A stretch of DNA of 33,256 nt from an uncultured Bacteroidales bacterium (GTDB lineage: Bacteria > Bacteroidota > Bacteroidia > Bacteroidales > UBA932). The stretch spans positions 1-33,256 of the forward strand of contig CAMJKI010000017.1 in NCBI GenBank assembly GCA_946406355.1, written 5' to 3'. The position numbers were made by a program, and so were the translations under genes. Each line of letters begins with the position of its first letter. Position 1 is the first letter of the stretch. The notes beneath the pieces are model-generated. The model saw only the letters and a program-made list of their open reading frames with translations, did no database searches and was not told where the DNA came from. Below, piece after piece: positions 1 to 8,299 of the stretch.

Positions 1-53
1 TCTCAGGAGGTAGTGTCCGAAAGGACGTGTCAGTTCGACTCTGATTTCGCGCA
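1..53 (+). tRNA. tRNA-Leu (anticodon CAG), 3' part only
   Basis: The window opens inside a tRNA. Bases 2-8 (CTCAGGA) fit an anticodon loop with anticodon CAG. A long type-II variable arm follows (TGTCCGAAAGGACG), then a T arm (stem 29-33 with 41-45, loop TTCGACT), the acceptor strand 46-52 (TTCGCGC) and discriminator A53. The long variable arm and A73 are leucine-tRNA features. CCA is not encoded. The 5' half lies outside the window. Confidence 0.85.
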
Positions 54-54
54 C
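34..54 (+). repeat. Left copy of the tRNA-Leu 3'-end repeat (candidate attL core)
   Basis: The T-loop to acceptor end of tRNA-Leu (34-54) recurs at 2779-2799 with two mismatches. The 13-base stretch TGATTTCGCGCAC (42-54 and 2787-2799) is identical. Duplication of a tRNA 3' end is the usual footprint of tyrosine-recombinase integration. The inference that this is an att site rests on the repeat plus the matched 20-bp repeats inside it. Confidence 0.6.
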
Positions 55-55
55 G

Positions 56-90
56 AAGGATGACTTTTTAAGTCATCCTTTATCTTTTTC
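56..90 (+). terminator. Hairpin terminator after tRNA-Leu
   Basis: An 11-bp perfect stem (56-66 with 70-80) with a three-base loop is followed by a T-rich run (81-89). It starts three bases after the tRNA discriminator base. Confidence 0.75.
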
Positions 91-168
91 AAAAGTGCCA
101 CAGAACGCCTTCAGTGGCTGTTTCTCGTCAAAGATGCCGCCATTTCTAAAGCGCTAAAATGCCACTTA

Positions 169-188
169 TTTTACACCTATTTTACACC
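169..188. repeat. 20-bp direct repeat, left copy (possible integrase arm site)
   Basis: TTTTACACCTATTTTACACC here is identical to 2704-2723. Each copy is itself a tandem of TTTTACACC. One inverted copy (GGTGTAAAA) lies at 2666-2674. Placement just inside the two tRNA-end repeats fits arm-type integrase sites, but no integrase is left to prove it. Confidence 0.55.
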
Positions 189-222
189 TGGACTAGCGAA
201 ACATTCCCTCTTTTTACATATA

Positions 223-253
223 TTTGTAGGTAGAGAATGTGACTTTATCTTTG
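223..253 (+). promoter_or_regulatory. Bacteroidetes-type promoter with a 13-codon ORF remnant behind it
   Basis: TTTG (223-226), 19 bases, TATCTTTG (246-253) is a near-consensus promoter. Five bases later an ATG opens a 13-codon reading frame (259-300, MAAYKPARWQYRR) that ends at TAG. This could be a leader or the N-terminal stub of a lost gene, possibly an integrase. Apart from this, the 20-bp repeat and the terminator at 373, I see nothing recognisable in 91-444. Confidence 0.5.
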
Positions 254-372
254 CCGTTATGGCCGCCTACAAGCCCGCCCGCTGGCAGTACCGGAGATAG
301 TTTGGGCGCTTCCCGCCACTTTCCGGCCTTTAGGCCGTGAAATGGAAACGGTTGATACACAGCCGATTAAAG

Positions 373-406
373 AATTCTCCCTGTGTAAAAATGCACAGGG
401 AGAATT
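373..406 (-). terminator. Hairpin terminator downstream of the 616-residue lipoprotein gene
   Basis: A perfect 13-bp stem (AATTCTCCCTGTG, 373-385, with 394-406) has an 8-base loop. It lies about 40 bases past the stop codon of the minus-strand gene. No long T run follows on the minus strand. Confidence 0.55.
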
Positions 407-444
407 GCGTAAGTAGTTAATAGTTAGATGGTTCTATTTCACAG

Positions 445-2295
445 CTATTGAATCTTCACATACCGCTTGGTGCAAGCAGTTTGACTTTCTGCTGGCGTAG
501 CGGGATCCGCACTGTCTCCTTCGTACATTGTTACGCCAGTTAAAGCGATGGTTGAGCTGCTGCTGATACCCAAACCATTATCTCCCGTTCCATCTTTCGC
601 GCCGCCAGTAGCTGTGACAACGCCACCGGTAACTGTGAGTAATCCGTCAATACCGGCCATGCCGTCATCATCTGAATCTGCGTGAGCGTTTCCACCAACA
701 GCCTTTACCTCTCCACCACTAATGGTAATGATACCCTCTAAGCCGATTCCGTTTTCACCGGCGATTGCCGTTACGTCTCCACCACTGATTGTAATACTGC
801 CATATGCAATAATTCCCTCTGAATTATTACCACCTTGTGCAGTCACTGTGCCTCCTGTGATGGTAAAGTTCTCGTTAATTTCAATGCCAGGACATGTGCC
901 TGTGTTTGTTGCAGTAATGGTACCTCCAGAAATTGTAAGATTTCCGCTAGGCGCAAGGATGGCGGCACCATAAGAAGCGGTTGACGTGGCTGTTATGGTC
1001 CCCCCAAAAATGTTTGCAGTCCCCAAAGTAATAATGCCATTAGCACCACAAGAGACATTGACAGTCCCGTGATAGATATTCAGCGCTCCATCTGATTCTA
1101 TCCCTTGCATTACTCCACCATCGGTAACAGTAATGATGCCACCGTGAATACCCAGATTGTGAGCTTGTATATTAATATTATCGTGAATAACTGTTAGTCT
1201 ACCCGTTCCAAGAGCCTGGCCATAGATATTCATGGAATACAAATAATCCCAAGTGTTACCCTCATCTCGTGGACACACAATATGACCGTTGATTATTGTC
1301 AGTTCAGCGTCATCGCAAAGGATGAGGTTAACGTCTCCAGCAAGGGTCACTCCTCCAGATATTGTAACATCACTATTTACCACATACGTGCCTTCACTCC
1401 ATGAAACAGCTACACCAGAATCCCCTACAATGGTTGCACCGCCAGGGATAACCACATCAGAATAGTTTGTGCGACTGGTAAATACTCTGTAAGTGTTGCT
1501 TGCTGCGGCCGGAAATAGAGTCACGGTGGAGCGATAGAACTTGCCGTTATCCAGTGAAACGCCGACTTTCGAATATGATAAATTACCCGTTGGTGTTGCT
1601 GCGGTAATGGTAATACTGCCGCCATCTACAGGATAAAGGGCTACATAGATATCACTCTGAGCATTCGGCGTTATCATATAATCGTCACTAGGACCGAAAT
1701 TGATATTGAGGCTGGTAATTTGGTCGGTAATGTCAGAGACACCATCCGTGAAATTGAGCTTCCAGATGGCCATCTCCTGATTCATACTGACGTTGTCAGG
1801 TAGCGTAGCAACAGAACCAACAACGGTGAGCGTACCGCTACCGGAAATAGCTGCATGATTCAAGTTGATATCATCCAGTGTTCCCAGTTGGTCCACTCGC
1901 ACATCCTTCGCCTCTGTCCAATGATCGTAAGGATATCCAAATACAATTACGGAAGCGTCTTTGGGATCCACCAAATCTACAGTAATTGTGGCTTTGCCTG
2001 TGCCATCTACATCCGTAACCGTACCCTTGGCGTCGAGGTTGTTGTCACCGGTATCATCATAATTCACCCAGATCTTATCTCCCACTTCCCAGGTTGTGGA
2101 TATCGTGGTCCCGTTGTCGGTCATAATAGAGCGTGTGTCGGGACTGTTCTGGGGTCTAAGCGTAGCGGTCAGGGTTACGACATTTCCCTGCGAAACGGTT
2201 TCATCGGTAGGAATATTGCTGTCCAGCGGTTCCACCGTGCAGGCGGCTACCAGCATAAGTGCAGCCTGGCCGATATAATACTTCATTGCTTTCAT
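445..2295 (-). CDS. Fimbrillin-like lipoprotein with a C-terminal repetitive beta-helix
   Basis: A 616-residue protein with a lipoprotein signal: hydrophobic stretch and lipobox LVAAC with Cys19, or Cys16 if Met4 is the start. Residues ~45-265 resemble the N-terminal sandwich of Bacteroidales fimbrillin-like proteins (TRSIMTDNG, WEVGDKIWVNY). From ~330 to 590 the chain consists of 20-25-residue repeats around ITISGGTVTA and GGN, as in right-handed parallel beta-helices. The likely role is a surface-exposed adhesin or matrix protein; the ligand is unknown. A GGAGGA ribosome-binding-like site lies 8-13 bases upstream, unusually SD-like for this phylum. The gene starts 16 bases after a 48-residue peptide gene and is probably co-transcribed with it. 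Both lie between tRNA-end repeats, so they are likely cargo of an integrative remnant. No catalytic motif is visible. Confidence 0.8.
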   Translation of the reverse strand: MKAMKYYIGQAALMLVAACTVEPLDSNIPTDETVSQGNVVTLTATLRPQNSPDTRSIMTDNGTTISTTWEVGDKIWVNYDDTGDNNLDAKGTVTDVDGTGKATITVDLVDPKDASVIVFGYPYDHWTEAKDVRVDQLGTLDDINLNHAAISGSGTLTVVGSVATLPDNVSMNQEMAIWKLNFTDGVSDITDQITSLNINFGPSDDYMITPNAQSDIYVALYPVDGGSITITAATPTGNLSYSKVGVSLDNGKFYRSTVTLFPAAASNTYRVFTSRTNYSDVVIPGGATIVGDSGVAVSWSEGTYVVNSDVTISGGVTLAGDVNLILCDDAELTIINGHIVCPRDEGNTWDYLYSMNIYGQALGTGRLTVIHDNINIQAHNLGIHGGIITVTDGGVMQGIESDGALNIYHGTVNVSCGANGIITLGTANIFGGTITATSTASYGAAILAPSGNLTISGGTITATNTGTCPGIEINENFTITGGTVTAQGGNNSEGIIAYGSITISGGDVTAIAGENGIGLEGIITISGGEVKAVGGNAHADSDDDGMAGIDGLLTVTGGVVTATGGAKDGTGDNGLGISSSSTIALTGVTMYEGDSADPATPAESQTACTKRYVKIQ

Positions 2296-2311
2296 GGTCT
2301 TTCCTCCGTGT

Positions 2312-2458
2312 TTAAGGTAACATCATTACACCAAACGGGTCTCCGCCGTTTCCATAACCTCCGGGAGGATTGAGGCCACCGCCACTCTGGCAGATGACGC
2401 CCTCCAGTTTGACGTCCAGGGCCTGGACCGTGGGCGTTTCGTACAATTCTTTGTTCAT
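2312..2458 (-). CDS. Short conserved-type peptide upstream of a surface-protein gene
   Basis: A 48-codon ORF. The protein starts MNKELYETPTVQALDVKLEG and continues VICQSGGG into a Gly/Pro-rich tail ending in FGVMMLP. There is no signal peptide. It shares length, position and motif with the 41-residue peptide at 24929-25054: Tyr-Glu-x-Pro, then VQ..(D/E)VK.EG, then hydrophobic-Cys-x-Ser, then a glycine-rich tail. Two independent occurrences, each immediately 5' of a secreted-protein gene, support it as a real gene although it is short. Small proteins of this general look are common and unannotated in Bacteroidales. Function is unknown; secreted signal, RiPP-like precursor or regulatory leader are all possible. 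Confidence 0.65.
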   Translation of the reverse strand: MNKELYETPTVQALDVKLEGVICQSGGGLNPPGGYGNGGDPFGVMMLP

Positions 2459-2566
2459 AGTTATATCAGTTTTTGTGTTATAATTTACGTGATAAACTTT
2501 ACAAAGCTAAAGATAGTTTATGGATTAAACAATAATAATCACACACAATTTTGTATCTTTGCCAGC

Positions 2567-2773
2567 ATGGAAGAAAACTTTGATGCACTGGATGTCATTG
2601 CCCAAACCAGGGGTAAGGTGAAAATGGACGACCAGCCCACAGGGAACTACCTGTTCCCGCTATGGGGTGTAAAACGAAAAATAATGCTTAAAAAAGCCTC
2701 TTTTTTTACACCTATTTTACACCAAACATGGGGGTTAAAATTTCAAGTAATTGATAATGAGTTGCTTATATAA
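2567..2773 (+). pseudogene. Short ORF, possible tyrosine-recombinase fragment
   Basis: A 68-codon frame starting five bases after a TATCTTTG -7 box (2554-2561). The first half contains VIAQTRGKVK then NYLFPLWG. The stretch NYLFP is reminiscent of the central part of Bacteroidales tyrosine recombinases, but this is weak evidence. The second half runs through the 20-bp repeat and an inverted TTTTACACC copy, so it is probably not true protein sequence. The position next to the candidate right att site suits an integrase remnant. It could equally be a chance frame behind a promoter. Confidence 0.25.
2704..2723. repeat. 20-bp direct repeat, right copy (possible integrase arm site)
   Basis: Identical to 169-188. 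An inverted half-copy GGTGTAAAA lies 30 bases to its left (2666-2674). It lies 55 bases inside the right tRNA-end repeat. Confidence 0.55.
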
Positions 2774-2778
2774 ACGAA

Positions 2779-2799
2779 TTCGGCTTTGATTTCGCGCAC
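2779..2799 (+). repeat. Right copy of the tRNA-Leu 3'-end repeat (candidate attR core)
   Basis: This matches the T loop, T stem and acceptor end of tRNA-Leu at 34-54 with two mismatches, but no tRNA body precedes it. It is therefore an orphan tRNA 3' end, followed directly by a terminator hairpin as in the intact gene. Confidence 0.6.
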
Positions 2800-2831
2800 A
2801 AAAAAGACGACCCAAAAGGCCGTCTTTTTTT
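2800..2831 (+). terminator. Terminator hairpin
   Basis: A 10-bp stem AAAAAAGACG (2800-2809) with CGTCTTTTTT (2821-2830) ends in the T run. It directly follows the orphan tRNA end, as the displaced tRNA terminator would. Confidence 0.65.
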
Positions 2832-2860
2832 GTTAATATCCCCAATTCTCCTTACTTTTG
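2829..2860 (+). promoter_or_regulatory. Bacteroidetes promoter of the 2895 gene pair
   Basis: TTTG (2829-2832), 20 bases, TACTTTTG (2853-2860), with the ATG at 2895. The -33 element overlaps the T run of the preceding terminator. Confidence 0.7.
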
Positions 2861-2894
2861 TATAAGATTGTACCACAACTAATAACCTATTCAT

Positions 2895-3941
2895 ATGAAA
2901 AGAGTCATTACTGTTGCAGCACTGCTTGTAGCTGCTTCCTTATCGGCGTTTGCCCAGCTCAGTTTCCCGGGCAAAGAAAATCAGCGCACCATTTATGGCG
3001 GAGAAAATGGCAACAACTTTGCCGCTATTTACTCTACCGGCAGTCCAACCCGCCAGGCAGCCATCAGCCAGGCTGTAGATTTTCTGGTAAAATACAATCT
3101 CATTAAAAAGGAGAACAGCGCTGCCGCCAAAAAAGCCGTAAAGGAATATGACGATACGCAAAGCGAATTTACCGTTCCGGTTTCCCTCCGTTTCGGCTGG
3201 CACGGCACGGCCCCGGTGATGGGTGCCGTCTCGCCCCTGGCTCCGGTTATCATTAACGCCGACCTGATGTTTCAGTTCTTCGACGAAGGAAAGGTCCGGC
3301 TCATTATCAAGAATTTCAGGGACTATTCTTATGTAGACTATGCCTACCGTTCCAAGTCCATGATGGGCAAAAAGACCACGGACGGCATCCTGAACGACAA
3401 AGAAAAGGAAGCCTACACGAACTATATGCTGGCCCCCGTTATGAAAGACGGTTTAGGCAAAGCCATCACGGCCTTCCTGGTTTGGGGGAACAAGGGCCTG
3501 GACAACATGGCCGATTTCTACAGCGCCTGGGATGACTATCTTAGCAACATCGACATTCAGCTGGAGCTTGCCAAAAAGCTGGCCGATGGCGGATACTATA
3601 TGTTCGGCAGTCCCGAAGAAGTGCTGGCAGCTTACAGGGACCTTGCCAGCAAAGACGACCTGAACGTACCTTCGGCATCACTGGACACCTTCGAAAAGGA
3701 TATCGCGGCCGAAAAGCTGGGCTTCGTTTACGAATTGTTCTGGAGAAGGGACATCAAGGTGCAGTTCGACTATCTTTTCATCGCCGTGAACAGCTTCCTG
3801 GGCGGAAAGATTGAGGGTATTGCCGAAAATGGAGAAATTACCTGGGAACTGGTGGACGACAAGCTGCTCCCCGTAGATACCAAGCTGCGGAAAAAGCTGG
3901 AGAAGAAGGGCCAGGATTACTTCTCCTATTATGGTGAATAA
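2895..3941 (+). CDS. Secreted protein of unknown function
   Basis: A 348-residue protein with a clear signal peptide (MKRVITVAALLVAASLSAFA, cut before QLSF). I do not recognise the mature family. It has a DUF4468-like flavour: an N-terminal helix with paired positive residues, a beta segment VPVSLRFGWHG, then FDEGKVRLIIKNFRDYSYVD. The C-terminal half is helical (KEKEAYTNYMLAPVMKDGLG onwards). It has no lipobox and no membrane segment beyond the signal, so it is probably periplasmic. A strong promoter precedes it, and the start codon is the first ATG with a signal peptide. Its last 11 bases overlap the next gene, so the two are translationally coupled and probably act together. Confidence 0.75.
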   Translation: MKRVITVAALLVAASLSAFAQLSFPGKENQRTIYGGENGNNFAAIYSTGSPTRQAAISQAVDFLVKYNLIKKENSAAAKKAVKEYDDTQSEFTVPVSLRFGWHGTAPVMGAVSPLAPVIINADLMFQFFDEGKVRLIIKNFRDYSYVDYAYRSKSMMGKKTTDGILNDKEKEAYTNYMLAPVMKDGLGKAITAFLVWGNKGLDNMADFYSAWDDYLSNIDIQLELAKKLADGGYYMFGSPEEVLAAYRDLASKDDLNVPSASLDTFEKDIAAEKLGFVYELFWRRDIKVQFDYLFIAVNSFLGGKIEGIAENGEITWELVDDKLLPVDTKLRKKLEKKGQDYFSYYGE

Positions 3942-5904
3942 ACTCCGTTTCTACCTGTTGTGCGGGCTGCTCTCCTGCCTGAGCTGGGCAGCCCTGGCAC
4001 AGGGGTTTGATGATTTGAAAAGAGCCAAACCCGCACAGCTGAATGCCAAGCTGCAGGCCGCCGTGGACAAAAACGATGCCCGGGAACTTGCTAAGCTGCT
4101 TAAGTCTAAACCGGAATTCAAGGAAGACGGCAGCCGGATGGGCAAGAACGACAAGGGCGGCCCCCTGGTGATTCCCCTGCTCTACGATGTTGTAGACCGC
4201 ACCTTAAATGGAGAAATCTCTGTAGAGCTTTGCAAGGTGGCATTGGATGCGGGCTGCGACATCTATTCCATCTTCAACGGGAAAACGCCCATATACAGGA
4301 TAATGGACTATCTGGCAACTACCCCGTCGGCCCAAACCGGCGTGGGAATGGAATTGCTGGATCTGTTTCTGGGAAAGAGTGGCTTTGATATCAACCGGCG
4401 TTACCGCTCCCTGCCGCCGCCTTTCTCCTACCTGCTTTCCACCAATTTCAATTACCTGGGAGGCAAGTACGACAAAGACTATCTGTCCACACCGCTGCTC
4501 AAGAAACTGATAGACAACGGCGCCCGCCTTAACACTTACGACGAAAACGGTGCCTCCCTCCTGCTGCTGGCCAGCAGCACCAACAACGACTATCTGCAGA
4601 ACTATCTGCTGGACAACGGAGTAAACATTTATAAAACGGCCGACACCCAGGGCAACAACGCCATTTACGCCGCCATCAAGAGCAACGACATTGAGGTATT
4701 GCAGAAGATTATTGCAAACTATCAACTAAAGCTCCTGACGGCCGATGTTAAAGAAGTGACCTCCGTTGTCTCTCCCAATATGTACAGCTTCCTAGCAGCG
4801 GAGTGCGCCAAAAATGCTGGCACTTATGAGGAATTGGTAGACTTCAGGGGCCATTTTACCGACAAAAAGGACCTGGTCCAGTCTAAATACGAGGATTTGG
4901 CTCGCAAAGAAACCAACGAGGCCACCAACTTCTCTGCCATCTACTCTGTTATGAAACGCTATCCGGATCTGGAGAAGATTACGGATCCCAAGCTGTATAG
5001 CATATATCGGCAACACGCCACCTCTGTAGACGGGTATTATAAGAATGCCTTAGCTGCGTCAAACAGAAATGACAGCAGCTTCGATTTAGATTTTGACAGC
5101 AAGAAAAGTTTGAACGACTTTGTCTCCGATTACAACAGGCAGATTTATTACGACCCGGACAAGATGGTTGATAAGGCTGTTAACACCATCGAATTCCTGA
5201 CAGTATGCAAAGGATTAAGGATGACAGTTGCTTCGCAGTATCACGACAAGGAGTATCTGATTGCGTCCGTTCTATTTGACCGCCCCTATGCTTTTCTCTC
5301 GAAAATGGCGGCACAGGATACGTCTACCATACGGTCGGCTTTAAGGGTTGTGAGAAGAAAGGCATATTCTTCAAACGCATTCCAACCGTTTTATCAGAAG
5401 AACTTTAGTGCCTTGGAAGACAAGGAGACCAAACTATACGCCACCATTAACAAGAGTATAGACTTCGTGAATACGGAGAATGCCAAGGCTAGGGCAAAAG
5501 CGGCCAGTAACAGGAGTTACGCATCGTCCTCCTCCTCCTCTTCCTCCAGCAGTTCTTCCTCTTCCCGCTCCCGTTCAGATGACGACGACGAGCCTAAAGA
5601 AATAGATCCGGACATAGAATCTATTTCGATGCCAAGGTATTCCTGGGAAACGGACTGGTATAAAGATACCTTCTTACCTCCTTATGAAAAGGCAAGCAAC
5701 AAGGTGGGAGAAAACCAGGGTCGAAAGATTAAGTTCCCGGGAGTGGGCACAGGCACCATCTCCCGTGTAGTTGGCAGCGACGGGTTCTGGTCTTCCGCAG
5801 ATAAAAGATATGAAACCCTCGACGATGCCATTATTGCCGAATATGTTTATTTAAAATACGATAAAATCCGCGAGACTGGTCGGATGGTAGGTATCTTCTA
5901 CTAA
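3931..5904 (+). CDS. Secreted ankyrin-repeat-type protein with poly-Ser linker
   Basis: A 657-residue protein with a signal peptide ending ALAQ (cleavage around residue 23). Residues ~30-270 contain ankyrin-like units such as NDARELAKLLKSKPE, LLKKLIDNGARLNTYDENGA and SLLLLASSTNNDYLQNYLLD, followed by a helical middle. Around residue 530-550 is a run of about 14 serines, then RSRSDDDDE, an unusual linker for a bacterial exported protein. The C-terminal ~70 residues form a compact end with a GVGTGTISRVVGSDGFW motif. Ankyrin repeats mediate protein binding, so a periplasmic scaffold or inhibitor partnering the upstream protein is plausible, but this is inference. The start overlaps the upstream gene by 11 bases. 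The serine tract uses mixed codons, so it is not a slippage run. Confidence 0.75.
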   Translation: MVNKLRFYLLCGLLSCLSWAALAQGFDDLKRAKPAQLNAKLQAAVDKNDARELAKLLKSKPEFKEDGSRMGKNDKGGPLVIPLLYDVVDRTLNGEISVELCKVALDAGCDIYSIFNGKTPIYRIMDYLATTPSAQTGVGMELLDLFLGKSGFDINRRYRSLPPPFSYLLSTNFNYLGGKYDKDYLSTPLLKKLIDNGARLNTYDENGASLLLLASSTNNDYLQNYLLDNGVNIYKTADTQGNNAIYAAIKSNDIEVLQKIIANYQLKLLTADVKEVTSVVSPNMYSFLAAECAKNAGTYEELVDFRGHFTDKKDLVQSKYEDLARKETNEATNFSAIYSVMKRYPDLEKITDPKLYSIYRQHATSVDGYYKNALAASNRNDSSFDLDFDSKKSLNDFVSDYNRQIYYDPDKMVDKAVNTIEFLTVCKGLRMTVASQYHDKEYLIASVLFDRPYAFLSKMAAQDTSTIRSALRVVRRKAYSSNAFQPFYQKNFSALEDKETKLYATINKSIDFVNTENAKARAKAASNRSYASSSSSSSSSSSSSSRSRSDDDDEPKEIDPDIESISMPRYSWETDWYKDTFLPPYEKASNKVGENQGRKIKFPGVGTGTISRVVGSDGFWSSADKRYETLDDAIIAEYVYLKYDKIRETGRMVGIFY

Positions 5905-5928
5905 ACGCTATTCGTTGACTCTCAATAC

Positions 5929-5976
5929 TTTAAATGGTTCCCGGTGCAAATTAATTTGCACCGGGAACCATTTAAA
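5929..5976. repeat. 48-bp perfect palindrome, repeat family 1 copy A (bidirectional terminator)
   Basis: Two 24-base arms with no spacer, centred on AATT. The core CCCGGTGCAA...TTGCACCGGG is shared with copies at 20008, 22601 and 23333. It lies between convergent genes (ankyrin-type protein and hppA), so it can terminate both transcripts. Confidence 0.8.
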
Positions 5977-6008
5977 ACGCTCTGTGTTAATTACTTACGT
6001 TCTGCACG

Positions 6009-8216
6009 TTAGTGAAGCATCACCGTAAGGCCAGCCATTACAATGGAAACCATACTCATCAGCTTGATGAGTATGTTCAGGGAAGGACCGGAGGTGTCTT
6101 TGAACGGGTCGCCGACGGTATCGCCCACTACGGTGGCGTGGTGGCTGGACGAATTTTTGCCGCCGAAATTGCCCTCTTCCACATACTTCTTGGCATTGTC
6201 CCAGGCACCGCCGGAATTGGCCAGGAAGATAGCCAGCACAAAGCCGGCACCCAGGCCGCCGGCCAGCAGGCCGATCACACCCGCGGGGCCCAGGATCACG
6301 CCCACCAGCATCGGCACAATGATAGCCAGCAGCGACGGGAAAATCATCTCGTGCTGGGCTGCCTTGGTGGAAATGCGCACGCAGGAAGTATAGTCCGGGC
6401 GCTGTTTTCCCTCCAGGATACCGGGAATTTCACGGAACTGGCGGCGCACCTCTACCACCATCTTTTCGGCGGCGCGTCCCACGGCGTTCATGGTGAGACC
6501 GCAGAACAGGAAGGCCATCATGGAGCCGATGAAAACGCCCACCAGTACTAAGGGATTCATGAGCGTAATATCGTAGTATTCAACGATATCCGTAATGCTG
6601 GCCGAAACCGTTTCCACCGTTCGGCCACCCACTTCCAGCACGGTTTTTCCAATATGGCTGAAGCCAATCTTGAGCTCCTCGATGTAGGAAGCCAGCAGGG
6701 CCAGGGCCGTAAGCGCCGCCGAGCCTATGGCAAAGCCCTTGCCGGTAGCGGCGGTGGTGTTGCCCAGAGAATCCAAAATATCTGTCTTTTCCCGCACGGA
6801 AGGGTCCAGTTCGCTCATTTGGGCGTTGCCGCCGGCATTATCGGCAATGGGACCGTAAGCGTCTGTGGCCAAGGTGATTCCCAGTGTAGAAAGCATACCC
6901 ACAGCGGCTATGGAAATGCCGTACAGGCCCAGCGACAGCGTATCGGTGGAGAAGTGGAAGCCCGTAGCAAAGCCATAAGCCAGCAGAATGGCTACGGCAA
7001 TGGTAATGACGGGCACGGCCGATGAACGCATGCCCAGGCCTACGCCGTTGATGATAACCGTTGCGGAACCCGTCTGGGCGCTTTCGGCCAGTTTCCGGGT
7101 GGGCTTGTAGGAATGGGAAGTATAATATTCCGTTACTTTGCCGATGATAACGCCAGCCAGCAGGCCGCTGAGCACGCTCAGGGCCAGTTGCCACCACTGC
7201 GGAAGGCCGTTCTGGCCGTCGAAGCCCAGGACATAGAACACGCCGAAGGAAAGCACAGCTATGAGCACGGCGGCCAGATTGGTGCCGCGGCTGAGCGAGC
7301 CCAGCAGGTCCTTGAGCGTAGCGCCCTCCTTGGTGCGCACCACGTAAATGCCCAGGATGGAAAGCACCACGCCGATGGCGGCAATCATCATGGGAGCCAG
7401 AATGGCCTTGAGCTGCACATCCGTTCCGGCCTGGAAGAAGGCCGATGCCCCCAGGGCCATGGTGGCCAGAATGCTGCCGCAATAGCTCTCGTACAGGTCG
7501 GCACCCATGCCGGCCACGTCGCCCACGTTGTCGCCCACGTTGTCGGCGATGGTAGCGGGATTCCGGGGGTCGTCCTCCGGGATATCCTGTTCCACCTTGC
7601 CCACAATATCGGCACCCACATCGGCCGCCTTGGTATAGATGCCGCCGCCCACACGGGCAAAGAGCGCCTGCGTACTGGCACCCATGCCGAAGGTAAGCAT
7701 GGTGGTAGTAATTACTACAAGCGTTTGGGCATCGGAGGCTTCATGCACGAAAGTGCGGAGAATGATCCACCAGATGGAAATATCCAGCAGGCCGAGGCCC
7801 ACCACGGTAAGGCCCATCACAGCACCGCTGCGGAAGGCCACTTTAAGGCCGGCATTCAGGCTGCGCATGGTGGCGTTGGCCGTACGTCCGGAGGCGTAAG
7901 TGGCCGTTTTCATGCCCACGAAGCCCGCCAGGCCGCTGAAGAAACCGCCGGTGAGGAAGGCAAACGGCACCCAGGGATTCTGTACCCCAAAGCCGTAGGC
8001 CAAAACGGCGAACAAGGCAGCCAGTACGGCAAAAACAATAATTACAACCTTGTATTGCTGTTTAAGATAGGCCATGGCTCCCTCGCGCACATACTGGGCA
8101 ATTTCCTTCATGGTAGGAGTGCCCTCTTCTTCTTTCATCATCTGGTGGAAGAACCACCAGGCGAAAAAAAGCGCCACCACCGAAGCGGCGGGAACCAGAT
8201 AGAAAAGATTAGTCAT
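6009..8216 (-). CDS. hppA: Membrane-bound ion-pumping pyrophosphatase (K+-dependent type)
   Basis: A 735-residue integral membrane protein with about 16 hydrophobic segments, the usual family size. It hydrolyses pyrophosphate in the cytoplasm and pumps H+ and/or Na+ outward. The substrate-binding acidic block is intact at ~198-245 ([20 protein letters not shown], then [10 protein letters not shown] and [11 protein letters not shown]). The late block [20 protein letters not shown] is also present. At the potassium-signature position near residue 490 it has [11 protein letters not shown]: Ala and Gly, where K+-independent enzymes have Lys and Thr. This predicts K+ dependence. The pumped ion cannot be read securely; Bacteroides homologues have been reported to pump both Na+ and H+. 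Monocistronic, with its own promoter box at 8253-8260 and a palindromic terminator downstream. Confidence 0.95.
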   Translation of the reverse strand: MTNLFYLVPAASVVALFFAWWFFHQMMKEEEGTPTMKEIAQYVREGAMAYLKQQYKVVIIVFAVLAALFAVLAYGFGVQNPWVPFAFLTGGFFSGLAGFVGMKTATYASGRTANATMRSLNAGLKVAFRSGAVMGLTVVGLGLLDISIWWIILRTFVHEASDAQTLVVITTTMLTFGMGASTQALFARVGGGIYTKAADVGADIVGKVEQDIPEDDPRNPATIADNVGDNVGDVAGMGADLYESYCGSILATMALGASAFFQAGTDVQLKAILAPMMIAAIGVVLSILGIYVVRTKEGATLKDLLGSLSRGTNLAAVLIAVLSFGVFYVLGFDGQNGLPQWWQLALSVLSGLLAGVIIGKVTEYYTSHSYKPTRKLAESAQTGSATVIINGVGLGMRSSAVPVITIAVAILLAYGFATGFHFSTDTLSLGLYGISIAAVGMLSTLGITLATDAYGPIADNAGGNAQMSELDPSVREKTDILDSLGNTTAATGKGFAIGSAALTALALLASYIEELKIGFSHIGKTVLEVGGRTVETVSASITDIVEYYDITLMNPLVLVGVFIGSMMAFLFCGLTMNAVGRAAEKMVVEVRRQFREIPGILEGKQRPDYTSCVRISTKAAQHEMIFPSLLAIIVPMLVGVILGPAGVIGLLAGGLGAGFVLAIFLANSGGAWDNAKKYVEEGNFGGKNSSSHHATVVGDTVGDPFKDTSGPSLNILIKLMSMVSIVMAGLTVMLH

Positions 8217-8252
8217 AGTGTAATGTGGTTATTTCTTTTCAGTATGTAAGTA

Positions 8253-8260
8253 CAAACATA
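8253..8260 (-). promoter_or_regulatory. hppA promoter -7 box
   Basis: On the minus strand TATGTTTG matches TAnnTTTG, about 37 bases before the hppA ATG. No convincing -33 TTTG at the usual spacing was found. Confidence 0.5.
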
Positions 8261-8299
8261 CGAAAAAAAACGCCAAGTTGTACCCTGCAAGGCTCCAGA

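Noticed and set aside
2779..2799. A second tRNA gene
   Set aside because: Only the T-loop to acceptor end is present; upstream bases do not form T-stem, anticodon or D arms.
5521..5580. Serine run as a slippage-prone simple repeat
   Set aside because: It uses TCC, TCT, TCG, AGC and AGT codons mixed, so it is not a uniform DNA repeat.
7113..8249. 378-codon plus-strand frame opposite hppA
   Set aside because: Antisense shadow of hppA; His/Gly/Ala-rich with no domain.
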